Below are positions 9,080 to 17,268 of a stretch of 64,000 nucleotides of DNA, in pieces. Source of the DNA: Methanomassiliicoccus sp. (lineage in GTDB: Archaea; Thermoplasmatota; Thermoplasmata; Methanomassiliicoccales; Methanomassiliicoccaceae); contig JAAYAX010000008.1 in NCBI GenBank assembly GCA_012719175.1, forward strand, positions 1 through 64,000. The letters are read 5' to 3'. The stretch's first letter is position 1. Every line of letters begins with the position of its first letter. Under the pieces are notes generated by a model, which was given only the letters and a program-made list of their open reading frames with translations, made no database searches and was not told the origin of the DNA. The position numbers were made by a program, and so were the translations under genes.

Positions 9080-9574
9080 ATGAAGGGGATGGTGGCCTAT
9101 GACAGCGTTAACGGGAACACTAGGCAGGTGGCCGAGGCCATCGCTGAGGTGCTGAAGGATGGAGGTTTGGACGTGGAGATCTTCTCGGTCAAGGACCGGG
9201 CACCGGCAGAGGTCACTGGTGACGTGCTGTTCATCGGCTCCCCCACCCGGGGAGGGAAGATGACCAAGCCCACCAAGGTGTTCGTGGAGGGCCTGAACGC
9301 GGAGGTGTGGAGGGGCAAGGAGGTCATCGCTTTCGACACCCTGGGGCCGCTGTCCAAGGATGCGGAGAGGAGGAGGAAGCAGCTTGAGAGCATCGACGTC
9401 GGGAAGAACGCGGCCACTACCATCCGGAACGCAGGGGAGGAGCGGGGGATCAACTTCCATCCCCAGCTTCTGCACTTTGCGGTGGTGGGCATGTGGGGCC
9501 CCCTGGCCGATGACGCGTTGGATAAGGCGAGGGAAGTCGCTCGCGAGATAATGGTAGGACTGCGGAAGCCTTGA
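9080..9574 (+). CDS. flavodoxin family protein
   Basis: A 164-residue flavodoxin-fold protein. The phosphate-binding loop YDSVNGNTRQVAEAI is at residues 6-20 and the second FMN loop follows IGSPTRGGKMTKP. It probably carries FMN and acts as a low-potential one-electron carrier or small redox module. It begins with ATG after GAGGACCGAGG. It stands upstream of the zinc-ribbon and cooT genes, in the same direction and close to the acetyl-CoA synthase cluster, so it could serve the corrinoid or nickel enzymes. That link is inference from position only. Confidence 0.85.
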   Translation: MKGMVAYDSVNGNTRQVAEAIAEVLKDGGLDVEIFSVKDRAPAEVTGDVLFIGSPTRGGKMTKPTKVFVEGLNAEVWRGKEVIAFDTLGPLSKDAERRRKQLESIDVGKNAATTIRNAGEERGINFHPQLLHFAVVGMWGPLADDALDKAREVAREIMVGLRKP

Positions 9575-9671
9575 TCAATCGCGGGAACGCGTGCAGATAA
9601 GGTGTTCCACACCCGCACGGTGCTAGAGGCTAGGAAAAAGGCTATTACGCCCATTGGCGTATTGTGGGTCC

Positions 9672-10109
9672 ATGAGCTATCGCCTTCCGCCGGCAGAAGT
9701 GATAGCGATAGCTATTTGCGACGTCCTGCGGGAGCACGGGCCCATTGCCTCGCAGCGCCTGTTCACCGATTTCGTCCGTGAGAAGCTCAGGTACATCAAC
9801 GATGAGTACACGGTGACCGAGGAACGAGTGCGCAAGATCGCCCTGCAGTCCGGGCTGGTGCGGGTGGAGATCGCCACCAGGGACACGGGCATCAAGATCA
9901 AGGGAGGCCGCTGCCCGGTGTGTAACTCCCGCCTGCGCAGGGTAAAGAACGAGACCATCTATGGAGGCACCGTCACGTTAGGGTTCAAGTGCGTGTCCTG
10001 CCCCCTCACCATGGGCGCCACCCGCCGCGTGCCTACGAGATACACTTTCCATGAGGCCAAGCCCCGCGGCCCCTGTCGCCAGAGCAGGCACACCCAGCAC
10101 CGGCTGTGA
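9672..10109 (+). CDS. conserved-looking HTH/zinc-ribbon protein, function unknown
   Basis: A 145-residue protein. The N-terminal part (LPPAEVIAIAICDVLREHGPIASQRLFTDFV) reads as a helix-turn-helix-like fold, followed by a zinc ribbon with CPVC at about residue 80 and CVSC near 110. The arrangement suggests nucleic acid binding, perhaps a small regulator. The tail is basic and His/Arg-rich. The ATG at 9672 is preferred over the upstream TTG at 9654. It is followed closely by cooT. No family name can be given with confidence. Confidence 0.6.
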   Translation: MSYRLPPAEVIAIAICDVLREHGPIASQRLFTDFVREKLRYINDEYTVTEERVRKIALQSGLVRVEIATRDTGIKIKGGRCPVCNSRLRRVKNETIYGGTVTLGFKCVSCPLTMGATRRVPTRYTFHEAKPRGPCRQSRHTQHRL

Positions 10110-10147
10110 AGCACGTTCTTTATAGTCCTGGGACCGATGCCCGGTAC

Positions 10148-10342
10148 ATGTGCGAGTCCACGGTGTTCCTGGAGGAGGGCGGAAAGGTCAGGGAGATCAT
10201 GAGGGACGTCACCAGGATCGTCATGAGGGACGGGGACGCGGTCTGCACCGACATATTGGGGGAGCAGATGGTCCTGGAGTCCGTCGTTCTCATGGAGGCC
10301 AATCTGCTGAGCCATGGGATCGTGTTCGTCAAGGTGGTCTGA
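10148..10342 (+). CDS. cooT: CooT family nickel-binding protein
   Basis: A 64-residue protein beginning M-C-E-S-T-V-F-L, the N-terminal signature of the CooT family. In Rhodospirillum rubrum, CooT binds nickel through the cysteine at position 2 and helps mature carbon monoxide dehydrogenase. Residue pattern and length match, with one further cysteine at position 33. I start at the ATG that puts Cys at position 2; the frame is open further upstream but gives an atypical N-terminus. Lying 2 kb from acsB and 7 kb from cooC, it plausibly supplies nickel to the acetyl-CoA synthase or a CODH encoded elsewhere. Confidence 0.8.
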   Translation: MCESTVFLEEGGKVREIMRDVTRIVMRDGDAVCTDILGEQMVLESVVLMEANLLSHGIVFVKVV

Positions 10343-10452
10343 GCACAGCTCGATGTTGCCATTGCCTTGAAAATGTGACATGTCCAAGTGGACGTTTAGC
10401 TGTCCTAAAGGGCCTTGTGAACCTAACTGTCCCAAAACGATCCTTAACTCCA

Positions 10453-10490
10453 GAAAAGGAAAAAAGAGAGCGGGTGGGACCCGCATTTTC
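10453..10490 (-). terminator. intrinsic-type terminator of the acetate transporter gene
   Basis: Immediately after the transporter stop, the minus strand holds a perfect 6-bp inverted repeat GCGGGT/ACCCGC with a 3-base loop (10470-10484), followed by TCTCTTTTTTCC. A GC hairpin plus a T tract is a plausible transcription terminator. It may also act on the plus strand, since A/T runs flank both sides. Confidence 0.6.
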
Positions 10491-11132
10491 TCATAACGCT
10501 TCCGAGGTCTCGGCCTCCGACCTCGCCTCTGGGGGGATTTTGATCATTATAGGTGCGACCATCTTCCCAAAGGTGGTGTTCAAGGTTATTGCGCAACCCA
10601 GATAGATAGCCATGGCGCCTACGAGAAGACCCCACCATCCGGATACGGTCGCCAAGAACTCGCTGCCGGTCAGGACCTGCAGCCCCACGAGGAGGAACAT
10701 GACCGATGCGAAGAATATGGTGATCGTCAGCAGCCGGCAGGGGTGCTTCAGGGTGATCACACCGAGAGATAGCACAATGATAGCGAACATCAGCATGAAC
10801 GTACCGAGCTCGTTCGCCGTGGGCATGTCGGAAAGTCCCACTCTGGGCATCATCATCAGAGCTGAGAAGGCCCATGCGAACACACCTATCGCTCCGAAGG
10901 CGAAGAGCGTGAACAGCTCACCTCTCTTCCAGCCCATGTACGCCACGAGGATGAACCCGAAGCCGGAGAAGAATACCATCGCCAGCACCATTCCGCCAAG
11001 CGGATATATCTGCAATGAGCTCAGGGACAGGAGGACCGCGAGCCAGCCTAGGAGCAAAGCTCCCAATGCCTCAGGACCCGCTGTTGTTTCCACGATCCGA
11101 ACCCTAGTTTCCACTACCTTTTCATCAATCAT
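10491..11132 (-). CDS. GPR1/FUN34/YaaH (SatP) family acetate transporter
   Basis: A 213-residue membrane protein with six hydrophobic segments, for instance ALGALLLGWLAVLLSL, GGMVLAMVFFSGFGFILVAYM and LFTLFAFGAIGVFAWAFSAL. The order and spacing of polar residues match the AceTr/SatP family of acetate/succinate channels. The start is the ATG after GAGAGGATC; an in-frame codon 18 residues upstream would add a non-membrane stretch. It is divergent from the ACT-domain gene and acs operon across a region holding three inverted repeats. Acetate uptake or release would connect directly to the acetyl-CoA synthase encoded next door. Confidence 0.8.
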   Translation of the reverse strand: MIDEKVVETRVRIVETTAGPEALGALLLGWLAVLLSLSSLQIYPLGGMVLAMVFFSGFGFILVAYMGWKRGELFTLFAFGAIGVFAWAFSALMMMPRVGLSDMPTANELGTFMLMFAIIVLSLGVITLKHPCRLLTITIFFASVMFLLVGLQVLTGSEFLATVSGWWGLLVGAMAIYLGCAITLNTTFGKMVAPIMIKIPPEARSEAETSEAL

Positions 11133-11154
11133 ACAGATCCTCTCGAACCGATCT

Positions 11155-11173
11155 CTGGTCCAAATCGGACCAG
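11155..11173. promoter_or_regulatory. inverted repeat 1 upstream of acetate transporter
   Basis: Perfect inverted repeat CTGGTCC-aaatc-GGACCAG. It lies 23 bases ahead of the transporter start and has the same layout (short arms, 5-base AT-rich spacer) as the two repeats that follow. It is probably an operator for a dimeric regulator. Confidence 0.5.
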
Positions 11174-11190
11174 TTGGATTATACATCCAA
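11174..11190. promoter_or_regulatory. inverted repeat 2 (TTGGAT-n5-ATCCAA)
   Basis: Perfect palindrome TTGGATTATACATCCAA with 6-bp arms and a TATAC spacer, directly adjoining repeat 1. A near-identical copy occurs 54 bases further on. The centre could also serve as a TATA element for the divergent gene. Confidence 0.6.
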
Positions 11191-11243
11191 TATGGGCGTC
11201 AAAGAGAAGGGGGATATATACCGATTGCTCGTGCCTTTATTGA

Positions 11244-11260
11244 TTGGATTAAACATCCAA
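11244..11260. promoter_or_regulatory. inverted repeat 3 (TTGGAT-n5-ATCCAA)
   Basis: Second copy of the palindrome, TTGGATTAAACATCCAA, differing from repeat 2 at one spacer base. Two near-identical palindromes 70 bases apart between divergent genes are typical of operator pairs. The candidate target genes are the acetate transporter and the ACT-acs operon. Confidence 0.6.
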
Positions 11261-11563
11261 GTACTTCTGGAGGTTGGTAATCGTTCTGGGGAGGTGCCCT
11301 GAGGACACAAGGTGGTCTCGGTCACTACTCTCACTAGTGTGAATTGTATGGACAGAAAGGCAGGTACGACTTCGATATCGTGCTGCGAAGCTTGAGACCC
11401 TGGGCCGTCTATGTGATGACGATAGGGAAGAGGGTCCGAAATGGATGGAACCATCGGATCTTACATAAGGGGAACCGGAGCAGGAAAGAAGGTTGCCGAT
11501 AATGTTCGTACCCGATTGCCAATCTTTATCAATGTCGATGATATTTGGCGTCCCGGTCAGCTC

Positions 11564-12496
11564 ATGAGACTCTGGCAGTTCGGAAGGTTGCACGGGAACA
11601 AGATCAAGATCAACGAGGAACTGGGGCAGGCACTGGGATTGGTGAACGGAAGCCAGGTCTTCAGCGCCATGTTCCGGTATGACTACAACGGATCTACATC
11701 CTACGAACTGGTGCTCTCCACGTTCGGGCCGGAAAACTACCGGCAGCTGTGCCAGCTCACCATCCAGATGATCGACAAGCCGGGCGCATGCGCTCAGGCC
11801 TCGAACTTCCTGGCGGACCGTAACGTGGACATCCTCAACTCTGTATCACTAAGCAACATCTCCGGCGTGTCCATGACCTGGAAGATGCTCGCCGACCTCT
11901 CGTACTACGGGGAGCCCAGCGAGCTGAAGGCCGAGTTCGATTCACTGAAGAAGGCGAGGACCTCGGCCGTGGACCTGGTGGATACCATCGACATCGAGGT
12001 CTCGCACATCGCGGACCGTTATAACAAGGGCGCTGCCGCCGGCTCCAAGACCGTCAAGACTAAGCCCATAAAGAGGAAGCACAAGACCGCCACCATCATC
12101 GCCCATGATGAGTTCGAGGTGCCCCAGGAGTTCCTAGACGAGATAAAAGACCTGAAGGACGGGCAGCCTCTGATGTTCGTGGGAGATATGGAGTCGTACG
12201 TCCTCTCGATCACGTTCCTGGAGCCGGAGGCCGAGCTGGTGCGCCTCTCCCTGGTCATACCGGACAAGCCGGGCGCCATCGCCCGGGTGGCCGATACTTT
12301 GGGAAGGCATAACATTAACATGGTATCGCTGCAGAGCGAGGTCCTGGTGTTCTATGAGTCCATGACGTTGGACATCATCGCCGATGTCAGCAAGAGCACC
12401 GTGGAGGAGGGCAAGCTGCGCTCCTCGCTTGAGGAGGTCCTGGCCCTCCAGAAGGGACGGTACTTCGTGGACGAGATCGAGAACATCGTCCTATAG
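11564..12496 (+). CDS. ACT-domain protein upstream of the acetyl-CoA synthase operon
   Basis: A 310-residue protein with two ACT domains, the first around residues 60-140 (LCQLTIQMIDKPGACAQASNFL) and the second near 220-300 (RLSLVIPDKPGAIARVADTLGRHNINM). The short N-terminal part (KIKINEELGQALGL) resembles an AbrB-like swapped-hairpin DNA-binding segment, though that is tentative. ACT domains usually bind amino acids or small ligands. I use the ATG at 11564, with TATA-like CTTTATCA about 35 bases upstream; the frame is open back to an ATG at 11441. It precedes acsB by about 130 bases and may regulate it. Confidence 0.65.
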   Translation: MRLWQFGRLHGNKIKINEELGQALGLVNGSQVFSAMFRYDYNGSTSYELVLSTFGPENYRQLCQLTIQMIDKPGACAQASNFLADRNVDILNSVSLSNISGVSMTWKMLADLSYYGEPSELKAEFDSLKKARTSAVDLVDTIDIEVSHIADRYNKGAAAGSKTVKTKPIKRKHKTATIIAHDEFEVPQEFLDEIKDLKDGQPLMFVGDMESYVLSITFLEPEAELVRLSLVIPDKPGAIARVADTLGRHNINMVSLQSEVLVFYESMTLDIIADVSKSTVEEGKLRSSLEEVLALQKGRYFVDEIENIVL

Positions 12497-12624
12497 CCGC
12501 GGTCCGGGGTTGCAGGCGAAGGGTTCAAGAGGCCTGGAGGGATGTGAATGTGCTCCCATGGCACATGCGACCGTGAAGAACGCGGCCTGAGCGCATGTGA
12601 CCGAGAGATCAGGCAGGAAGGACC

Positions 12625-14775
12625 TTGAGCACCGACACCACCATTCCCAACCAAGACGTATTCGCACTGGCTATCGAAGGCTCGCGCCTCGCACTCGACC
12701 TGGCGGAAACGATGGTACGGGAGGCCATAACGAGGTTCGGGGAGGACCGGGCGGTGGAGTTCCCGGAGACCTGCTACGAGCTGCCGGCCATATTCGCCTG
12801 GGACGGGCGGGACACGAGCACGCTGGGAAAGCTCCTGCCGATAGTGACATCGTATAAGGAGAAGGTCAGCGGGACCGTGGACATCGCCAACGCCCTGGCC
12901 GCGGGGGAGGCCACCATGGTGGCGGCGGAGATAATCGAGGCCGTGAAGTACGTTAACAATCCTGAACCGTACGACGGCACCCCCTATTCTGGCTTCCTGC
13001 CGGATCGTATCATAAGGGAGCTGGGCTTCGCCTTCGTGGACGACACCATCCCCGGGGCGGCCGTGATCGTGGGCAGGAGCCCTGATGCCGATGCGCTCGC
13101 CCGCACCGTCCGGGACCTGCAGTCCAAGGGGCTGATCATCCTCGCCTGCGGTGATGTCATCGAGCAACTGCTGGCCAGCGGCACGCAGGTGGGGGAGCGC
13201 TTCCGACTTTACCCTGTAGGCACGGGCACACAGATCGTGCACGCGCTCAACTTCGCCATCCGCGCCGGCCTGTCCTTCGGCGGCATCCAGAGAGGCGATC
13301 GCGAGGGCATCGCCTCCTATCTGGCGAAGCGGCCCAAGATCGTTGTCCTGGAGTATGGTTCGTTGGATCCCGTCCTCGCGGGCGCGGCCATGGCCGCGGT
13401 GCTCAATGGTGCCACCATCGTCACCGACCAGCCGGTGGAGGGCGTGCCCGAGAAGCTCATCCACGTCAAGGAACTGGACAAGATGGTGCAGGAGGCCATA
13501 GAGGCTAGGGGCATCAAGGTCCGACTGGCCCCGGTGGACATTCCCGTGGCCTACGGTCCCGCGTTCGAGGGTGAGGTGGTGCGCAGGCCGGACACCTATG
13601 TCGAGGCGGGGGGCGCGGCCAAGACGCTGACCTTCGAGCTCCTGCGGATGCGCGACGAGGAGGACGTGGAGGACGGCAAGATCACGGTCATCGGTCCCGA
13701 CGTCGACTCCTTGCCGGAGGGCGGCAGGACCATGCTGGCCATCCTCGTGGACGTGTACGGCAAGAAGATGCAGGAGGACTTCGAGGGCGTGCTGGAGAGG
13801 CGCATCCACCTGTTCGTCAACTACGCCGAGGGGGCGTGGCACACCGGGCAGAGGAACGTGCTGTGGGTTCGCCTCAGCAAGCGTTCCGTTGCCGCCGGAT
13901 TGAGGTTCAAGCACTTCGGGGACATCCTCATCACCAAGCTCAAGGAGGAGTTCGGGAACATCGTGTCCCGGGTGCAGGTGACCATCGTCACCGACGAGGA
14001 CGAGGTACGGAAGCGTCTTCCGGAGGCGCTCGATGTATATGCGAAGCGCGATGGACGCATGGCCGACCTCACCGACGAGAAGGTGGACACTTACTTTACA
14101 TGCCTGCTCTGTGCTTCCTTTGCTCCCGATCACGTGTGCATCGTCACCCCCGAGCGCCTGGGGCTGTGCGGGGCGGTGAACTGGCTGGACGCCCAGGCGG
14201 CGGTGGAGATCGATCCCCACGGCCCTAACCGGGCCGTCGTCAAAGGCGAGTGCATAGACCCGGTGAAGGGTCAGTGGAAGGGCGTCAACGAGGCGGTGTA
14301 CGAGAACTCCCATCACAAGGTGGAGAGGTTCAACGCCTACACCATGATGGAAGACCCCATGACCTCGTGCGGGTGCTTCGAGGTCATCGTGGCCATGACC
14401 GCGGACATGCAGGGCGTGATCGTCGTGAACCGCGAGTACCTGGGCATGACGCCCATAGGTATGAAGTTCTCCTCCCTCGCCGGTTCCGTGGGCGGGGGGC
14501 ATCAGACCCCGGGGTTCATCGGCGTGGGGAGAAAATATATTACCAGTCGAAAGTTCATCCCCGCCGACGGAGGCTTCCTGCGCATAGCATGGATGCCCCG
14601 CGAGCTGAAGGAGACGCTGCGCGATCGCCTGCAGAAGAGGGCCGAGGAGCTTGGGGAACCAGGCTTCGTGGACAAGATCGCCGACGAGACCGTCACCACC
14701 GAGGCCGATGGCCTCACAGAATGGATGGCCAAGGTCGATCACCCCGCGCTGAGGATGCCCCCGCTCATATCATGA
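12625..14775 (+). CDS. acsB: acetyl-CoA synthase, bacterial type (AcsB)
   Basis: Makes acetyl-CoA from CO, CoA and the methyl group of the corrinoid iron-sulfur protein. At 716 residues it has the length of bacterial AcsB (about 730), including the N-terminal CODH-contacting domain. Archaeal CdhC is about 470 and lacks that domain. The A-cluster ligands are in place: Cys493, Cys496, Cys505 and Cys515 (CLLC, HVC, LCG) and the distal-nickel Cys582-Gly-Cys584 motif (TSCGCF). The start is TTG, supported by AGGAAGG just upstream. It leads the order acsB-acsD-acsC. No CODH catalytic subunit accompanies it. Confidence 0.95.
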   Translation: MSTDTTIPNQDVFALAIEGSRLALDLAETMVREAITRFGEDRAVEFPETCYELPAIFAWDGRDTSTLGKLLPIVTSYKEKVSGTVDIANALAAGEATMVAAEIIEAVKYVNNPEPYDGTPYSGFLPDRIIRELGFAFVDDTIPGAAVIVGRSPDADALARTVRDLQSKGLIILACGDVIEQLLASGTQVGERFRLYPVGTGTQIVHALNFAIRAGLSFGGIQRGDREGIASYLAKRPKIVVLEYGSLDPVLAGAAMAAVLNGATIVTDQPVEGVPEKLIHVKELDKMVQEAIEARGIKVRLAPVDIPVAYGPAFEGEVVRRPDTYVEAGGAAKTLTFELLRMRDEEDVEDGKITVIGPDVDSLPEGGRTMLAILVDVYGKKMQEDFEGVLERRIHLFVNYAEGAWHTGQRNVLWVRLSKRSVAAGLRFKHFGDILITKLKEEFGNIVSRVQVTIVTDEDEVRKRLPEALDVYAKRDGRMADLTDEKVDTYFTCLLCASFAPDHVCIVTPERLGLCGAVNWLDAQAAVEIDPHGPNRAVVKGECIDPVKGQWKGVNEAVYENSHHKVERFNAYTMMEDPMTSCGCFEVIVAMTADMQGVIVVNREYLGMTPIGMKFSSLAGSVGGGHQTPGFIGVGRKYITSRKFIPADGGFLRIAWMPRELKETLRDRLQKRAEELGEPGFVDKIADETVTTEADGLTEWMAKVDHPALRMPPLIS

Positions 14776-14791
14776 AGAAGGAATGGTCCCT

Positions 14792-15739
14792 ATGGTAGAA
14801 GTGCCGGTCCCCAAGGAGAAATGGTCAGGTAAGGTCGGAACGGTGACGCTGGGTGCGTCCACCGCCGATAGTGGAGAGAGAAAGGTATTGTCCATCGGCG
14901 GGGAGACCGGAATGCCCTTCCTATCGTACGAGGGTCTGGGGAACAGGCAGCTCATCGCCGGAGAGGTCGTCGACGATACCACCGACCTCATAGAGGTGGC
15001 GGTCCGCCCGTTCGGCGATGTCATCAACGATCCGGCCGCATGGGCCAGGAAGTGGGTGGACGAGTTCGGCGCGGACCTGGTGTGCCTGCGGCTGCGCTCC
15101 ACCAACCCCGAAGGGAAGGACTCGTCACCGGAGGACGCGGCCCAGACCGTCCTCAAGGTACTGGCGGCCGTGGACGTTCCCGTCATCGTCTACGGCTGCG
15201 GGCACGAGGAGAAGGACGCCAGGACCATGGAGGCGGTGAGCAACGCCTGCGCCCAGGTGCGCTTGCTCCTGGGCCAAGCGGAGGAGAACGCCTACAAGAC
15301 CATCTCCGCGGCCGCCATGTCCAACCACCACGCCCTCATAGCGTACTCGAACCTGGACATTAACCTCGCCAAGCAGATCAACATCCTGCTGAGCGACTTC
15401 GGGGTCAAGGCCGAGAACATCGTGATGGACCCCCTGATGGCCGGCCTGGGCATGGGCTTGGAGTACTCGTACTCGGTCAACGAGAGGATACGTATGGCCG
15501 CCCTCATGGGCGACCGCATGCTGCAGGTGCCCATGCTGTGCGACGTGACCTCGGCCTGGGAGGCCCGGGAGGCCTCCGAGGAGAACGCCGCCTGGGGCGA
15601 CGTGGTGGAGAGAGGGAAGTGGTGGGAGGCGGCGACCGGCCTGGCCGCGCTGCTCTCAGGCGCGGACCTGCTCATCATGCGCAGCCCCCTGGCAGCAGTG
15701 GTTCTGAAGGATGCCATCAACGATCTGAGGGGTGAGTAA
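14792..15739 (+). CDS. acsD: corrinoid iron-sulfur protein small subunit (AcsD)
   Basis: Small subunit of the corrinoid iron-sulfur protein, which presents the methyl group to acetyl-CoA synthase. The 315-residue TIM-barrel protein has the family pattern (PFLSYEG, VPVIVYGCGHEEKDA, HALIAYSNLDINLAKQ, ENIVMDPLMAGLGMGLEYSYSVNERIR). Its length fits bacterial AcsD; archaeal CdhD is about 100 residues longer. AGAAGGA lies 9 bases before the ATG used here; the ATG three codons upstream would have no spacing. It follows acsB by 16 bases and is followed by acsC at 1 base. Confidence 0.93.
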   Translation: MVEVPVPKEKWSGKVGTVTLGASTADSGERKVLSIGGETGMPFLSYEGLGNRQLIAGEVVDDTTDLIEVAVRPFGDVINDPAAWARKWVDEFGADLVCLRLRSTNPEGKDSSPEDAAQTVLKVLAAVDVPVIVYGCGHEEKDARTMEAVSNACAQVRLLLGQAEENAYKTISAAAMSNHHALIAYSNLDINLAKQINILLSDFGVKAENIVMDPLMAGLGMGLEYSYSVNERIRMAALMGDRMLQVPMLCDVTSAWEAREASEENAAWGDVVERGKWWEAATGLAALLSGADLLIMRSPLAAVVLKDAINDLRGE

Positions 15740-15740
15740 C

Positions 15741-17063
15741 ATGGCCACGGCCATTGAGATCTTCAAGCTCCTGCCCAAGAAGAACTGCGGAAAGTGCAAC
15801 TTCCCCACGTGCCTGGCCTTCGCCATGCAGCTAGCCAGTTCCAAGGCCAAGCTGGCCGACTGCCCCTACGTGACTGAAGAAGCAAAGGCCAAGCTGGAGG
15901 CGTCCTCCGCTCCGCCCATACGGCTCATAACCATCGGAGCGGGTGAGAGAAAGGTGGAGATCGGCGATGAGACCGAGCTGTACCGCCATGACAAGAAGTT
16001 CTTCCATGCCACCCGGTATGCCATAACCATCTCCGACCAGGCCTCCGAGAAGGATATCGTGGCCAAGCTCCGCAAGGCTGCGGACCTCAGGTTCGAGAGG
16101 GTGGGGCAGATGCTGTCCCTGGACATGCTGGCGGTCCGCAACGATTCCCATGATCCGGTGAAGTTCGCAGAGGTCGTCAAGCGGGTATCGCGCGAGAGCG
16201 CCCTGCCGCTGATCCTCATGTCCCACGATCCTGAGGCCATTCGCGCCGCGGCATCGGCCACGAACCTCTCCCGACCCCTCATCTACGCCGCCACGACCGA
16301 CAATATCGAGGGGATGGCCGCGGCCGCCAAGGAGCTGAAGTATCCTCTAGCCGTGAGGCACGACGACCTCAACGGGCTTGCGGACCTGGTGGAGAAGGTC
16401 AAGGCCGCAGGGGTCGAGGACCTGGTCCTGGACCTGGGCGCGGAGAATCTGCAGGAGACGCTGGAGAGGAACACCATCGTCCGCAAGAACTCCATCAAGA
16501 AGACGTTCCGCGGGCTAGGCTATCCCATACTGACGAACGTCATCGGGAGGGAGCGGGGCCTGGCCATGGCGCTTATTTCCACCATGAAGTACGGCGGCAT
16601 CGTGCTCATGGAGGACCTGGACCCGGCGCATGCGTTGCCCCTGTTCGTGATCCGGCAGAACATCTACACCGATCCCCAGGTGCCGATACAGGTCAAGGCC
16701 GGACTGTACCCCATCAACAATCCGGGGAAGGACGCGCCCATCCTGTTCACGGTGAACTTCTCCCTGACGTACTTCACCGTGGCCGGGGACATCGAGAAGA
16801 GCCGCATGCCCGCCTGGTTGCTGGTGGTGGATACCGAAGGACTGTCCGTGCTGACCGCGTTCTCCGCCGGTAAGCTTACCGCAGAGAGCGTGGCCGAGGC
16901 GCTGAGGTCCACCGAGACCATGGCCAAGAGCGAGAAGGGCGTGCTCATAATCCCCGGTATGCTTTCCCGCATGTCCGGGAAGCTGCAGGAGGCCACCGGC
17001 CTCAAGGTCATCGTCGGTCCGAAGGAATCGTCCGGCATCCCCAAGCTGCTGAAATCGCAGTAA
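15741..17063 (+). CDS. acsC: corrinoid iron-sulfur protein large subunit (AcsC)
   Basis: Large subunit of the corrinoid iron-sulfur protein. It carries the low-potential [4Fe-4S] cluster that reactivates Co(II) and, at the C-terminus, the cobamide-binding domain. The cluster motif is at the N-terminus: Cys16, Cys19, Cys24 and Cys41 (NCGKCNFPTC, then ADC). The 440-residue length is that of the bacterial protein. GAGGGGTG precedes the ATG, favouring it over a GTG three codons upstream. It is the last gene of the acs operon and faces cooC. Confidence 0.93.
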   Translation: MATAIEIFKLLPKKNCGKCNFPTCLAFAMQLASSKAKLADCPYVTEEAKAKLEASSAPPIRLITIGAGERKVEIGDETELYRHDKKFFHATRYAITISDQASEKDIVAKLRKAADLRFERVGQMLSLDMLAVRNDSHDPVKFAEVVKRVSRESALPLILMSHDPEAIRAAASATNLSRPLIYAATTDNIEGMAAAAKELKYPLAVRHDDLNGLADLVEKVKAAGVEDLVLDLGAENLQETLERNTIVRKNSIKKTFRGLGYPILTNVIGRERGLAMALISTMKYGGIVLMEDLDPAHALPLFVIRQNIYTDPQVPIQVKAGLYPINNPGKDAPILFTVNFSLTYFTVAGDIEKSRMPAWLLVVDTEGLSVLTAFSAGKLTAESVAEALRSTETMAKSEKGVLIIPGMLSRMSGKLQEATGLKVIVGPKESSGIPKLLKSQ

Positions 17064-17268
17064 GGTCTGAGAAGAGGTGTGATTATCGTCCCGCCCTCAT
17101 CTAAGGTCATGGGCCGAAGAATGATAGCCATTCGACGATGAAGGCTGATCTCTTACAGCACGGGTGGTAGCCCTTTGGATGGTGATCAACGCCACGATCC
17201 GCTAGCTGGACGGCGCTGTGCTGGTAATGTAGGCATACAAAGCCAGGACGAACACATCACTGCCTGGA

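Noticed and set aside
11179-11454. 91-residue minus-strand frame over the inverted repeats
   Set aside because: It runs through the palindromic promoter region and lacks coding character.
12352-14742. 796-residue open frame antisense to acsB
   Set aside because: It is a shadow of the high-GC third codon positions of acsB; low complexity (His, Leu, Gly, Asp runs), no domain and no ribosome-binding site.
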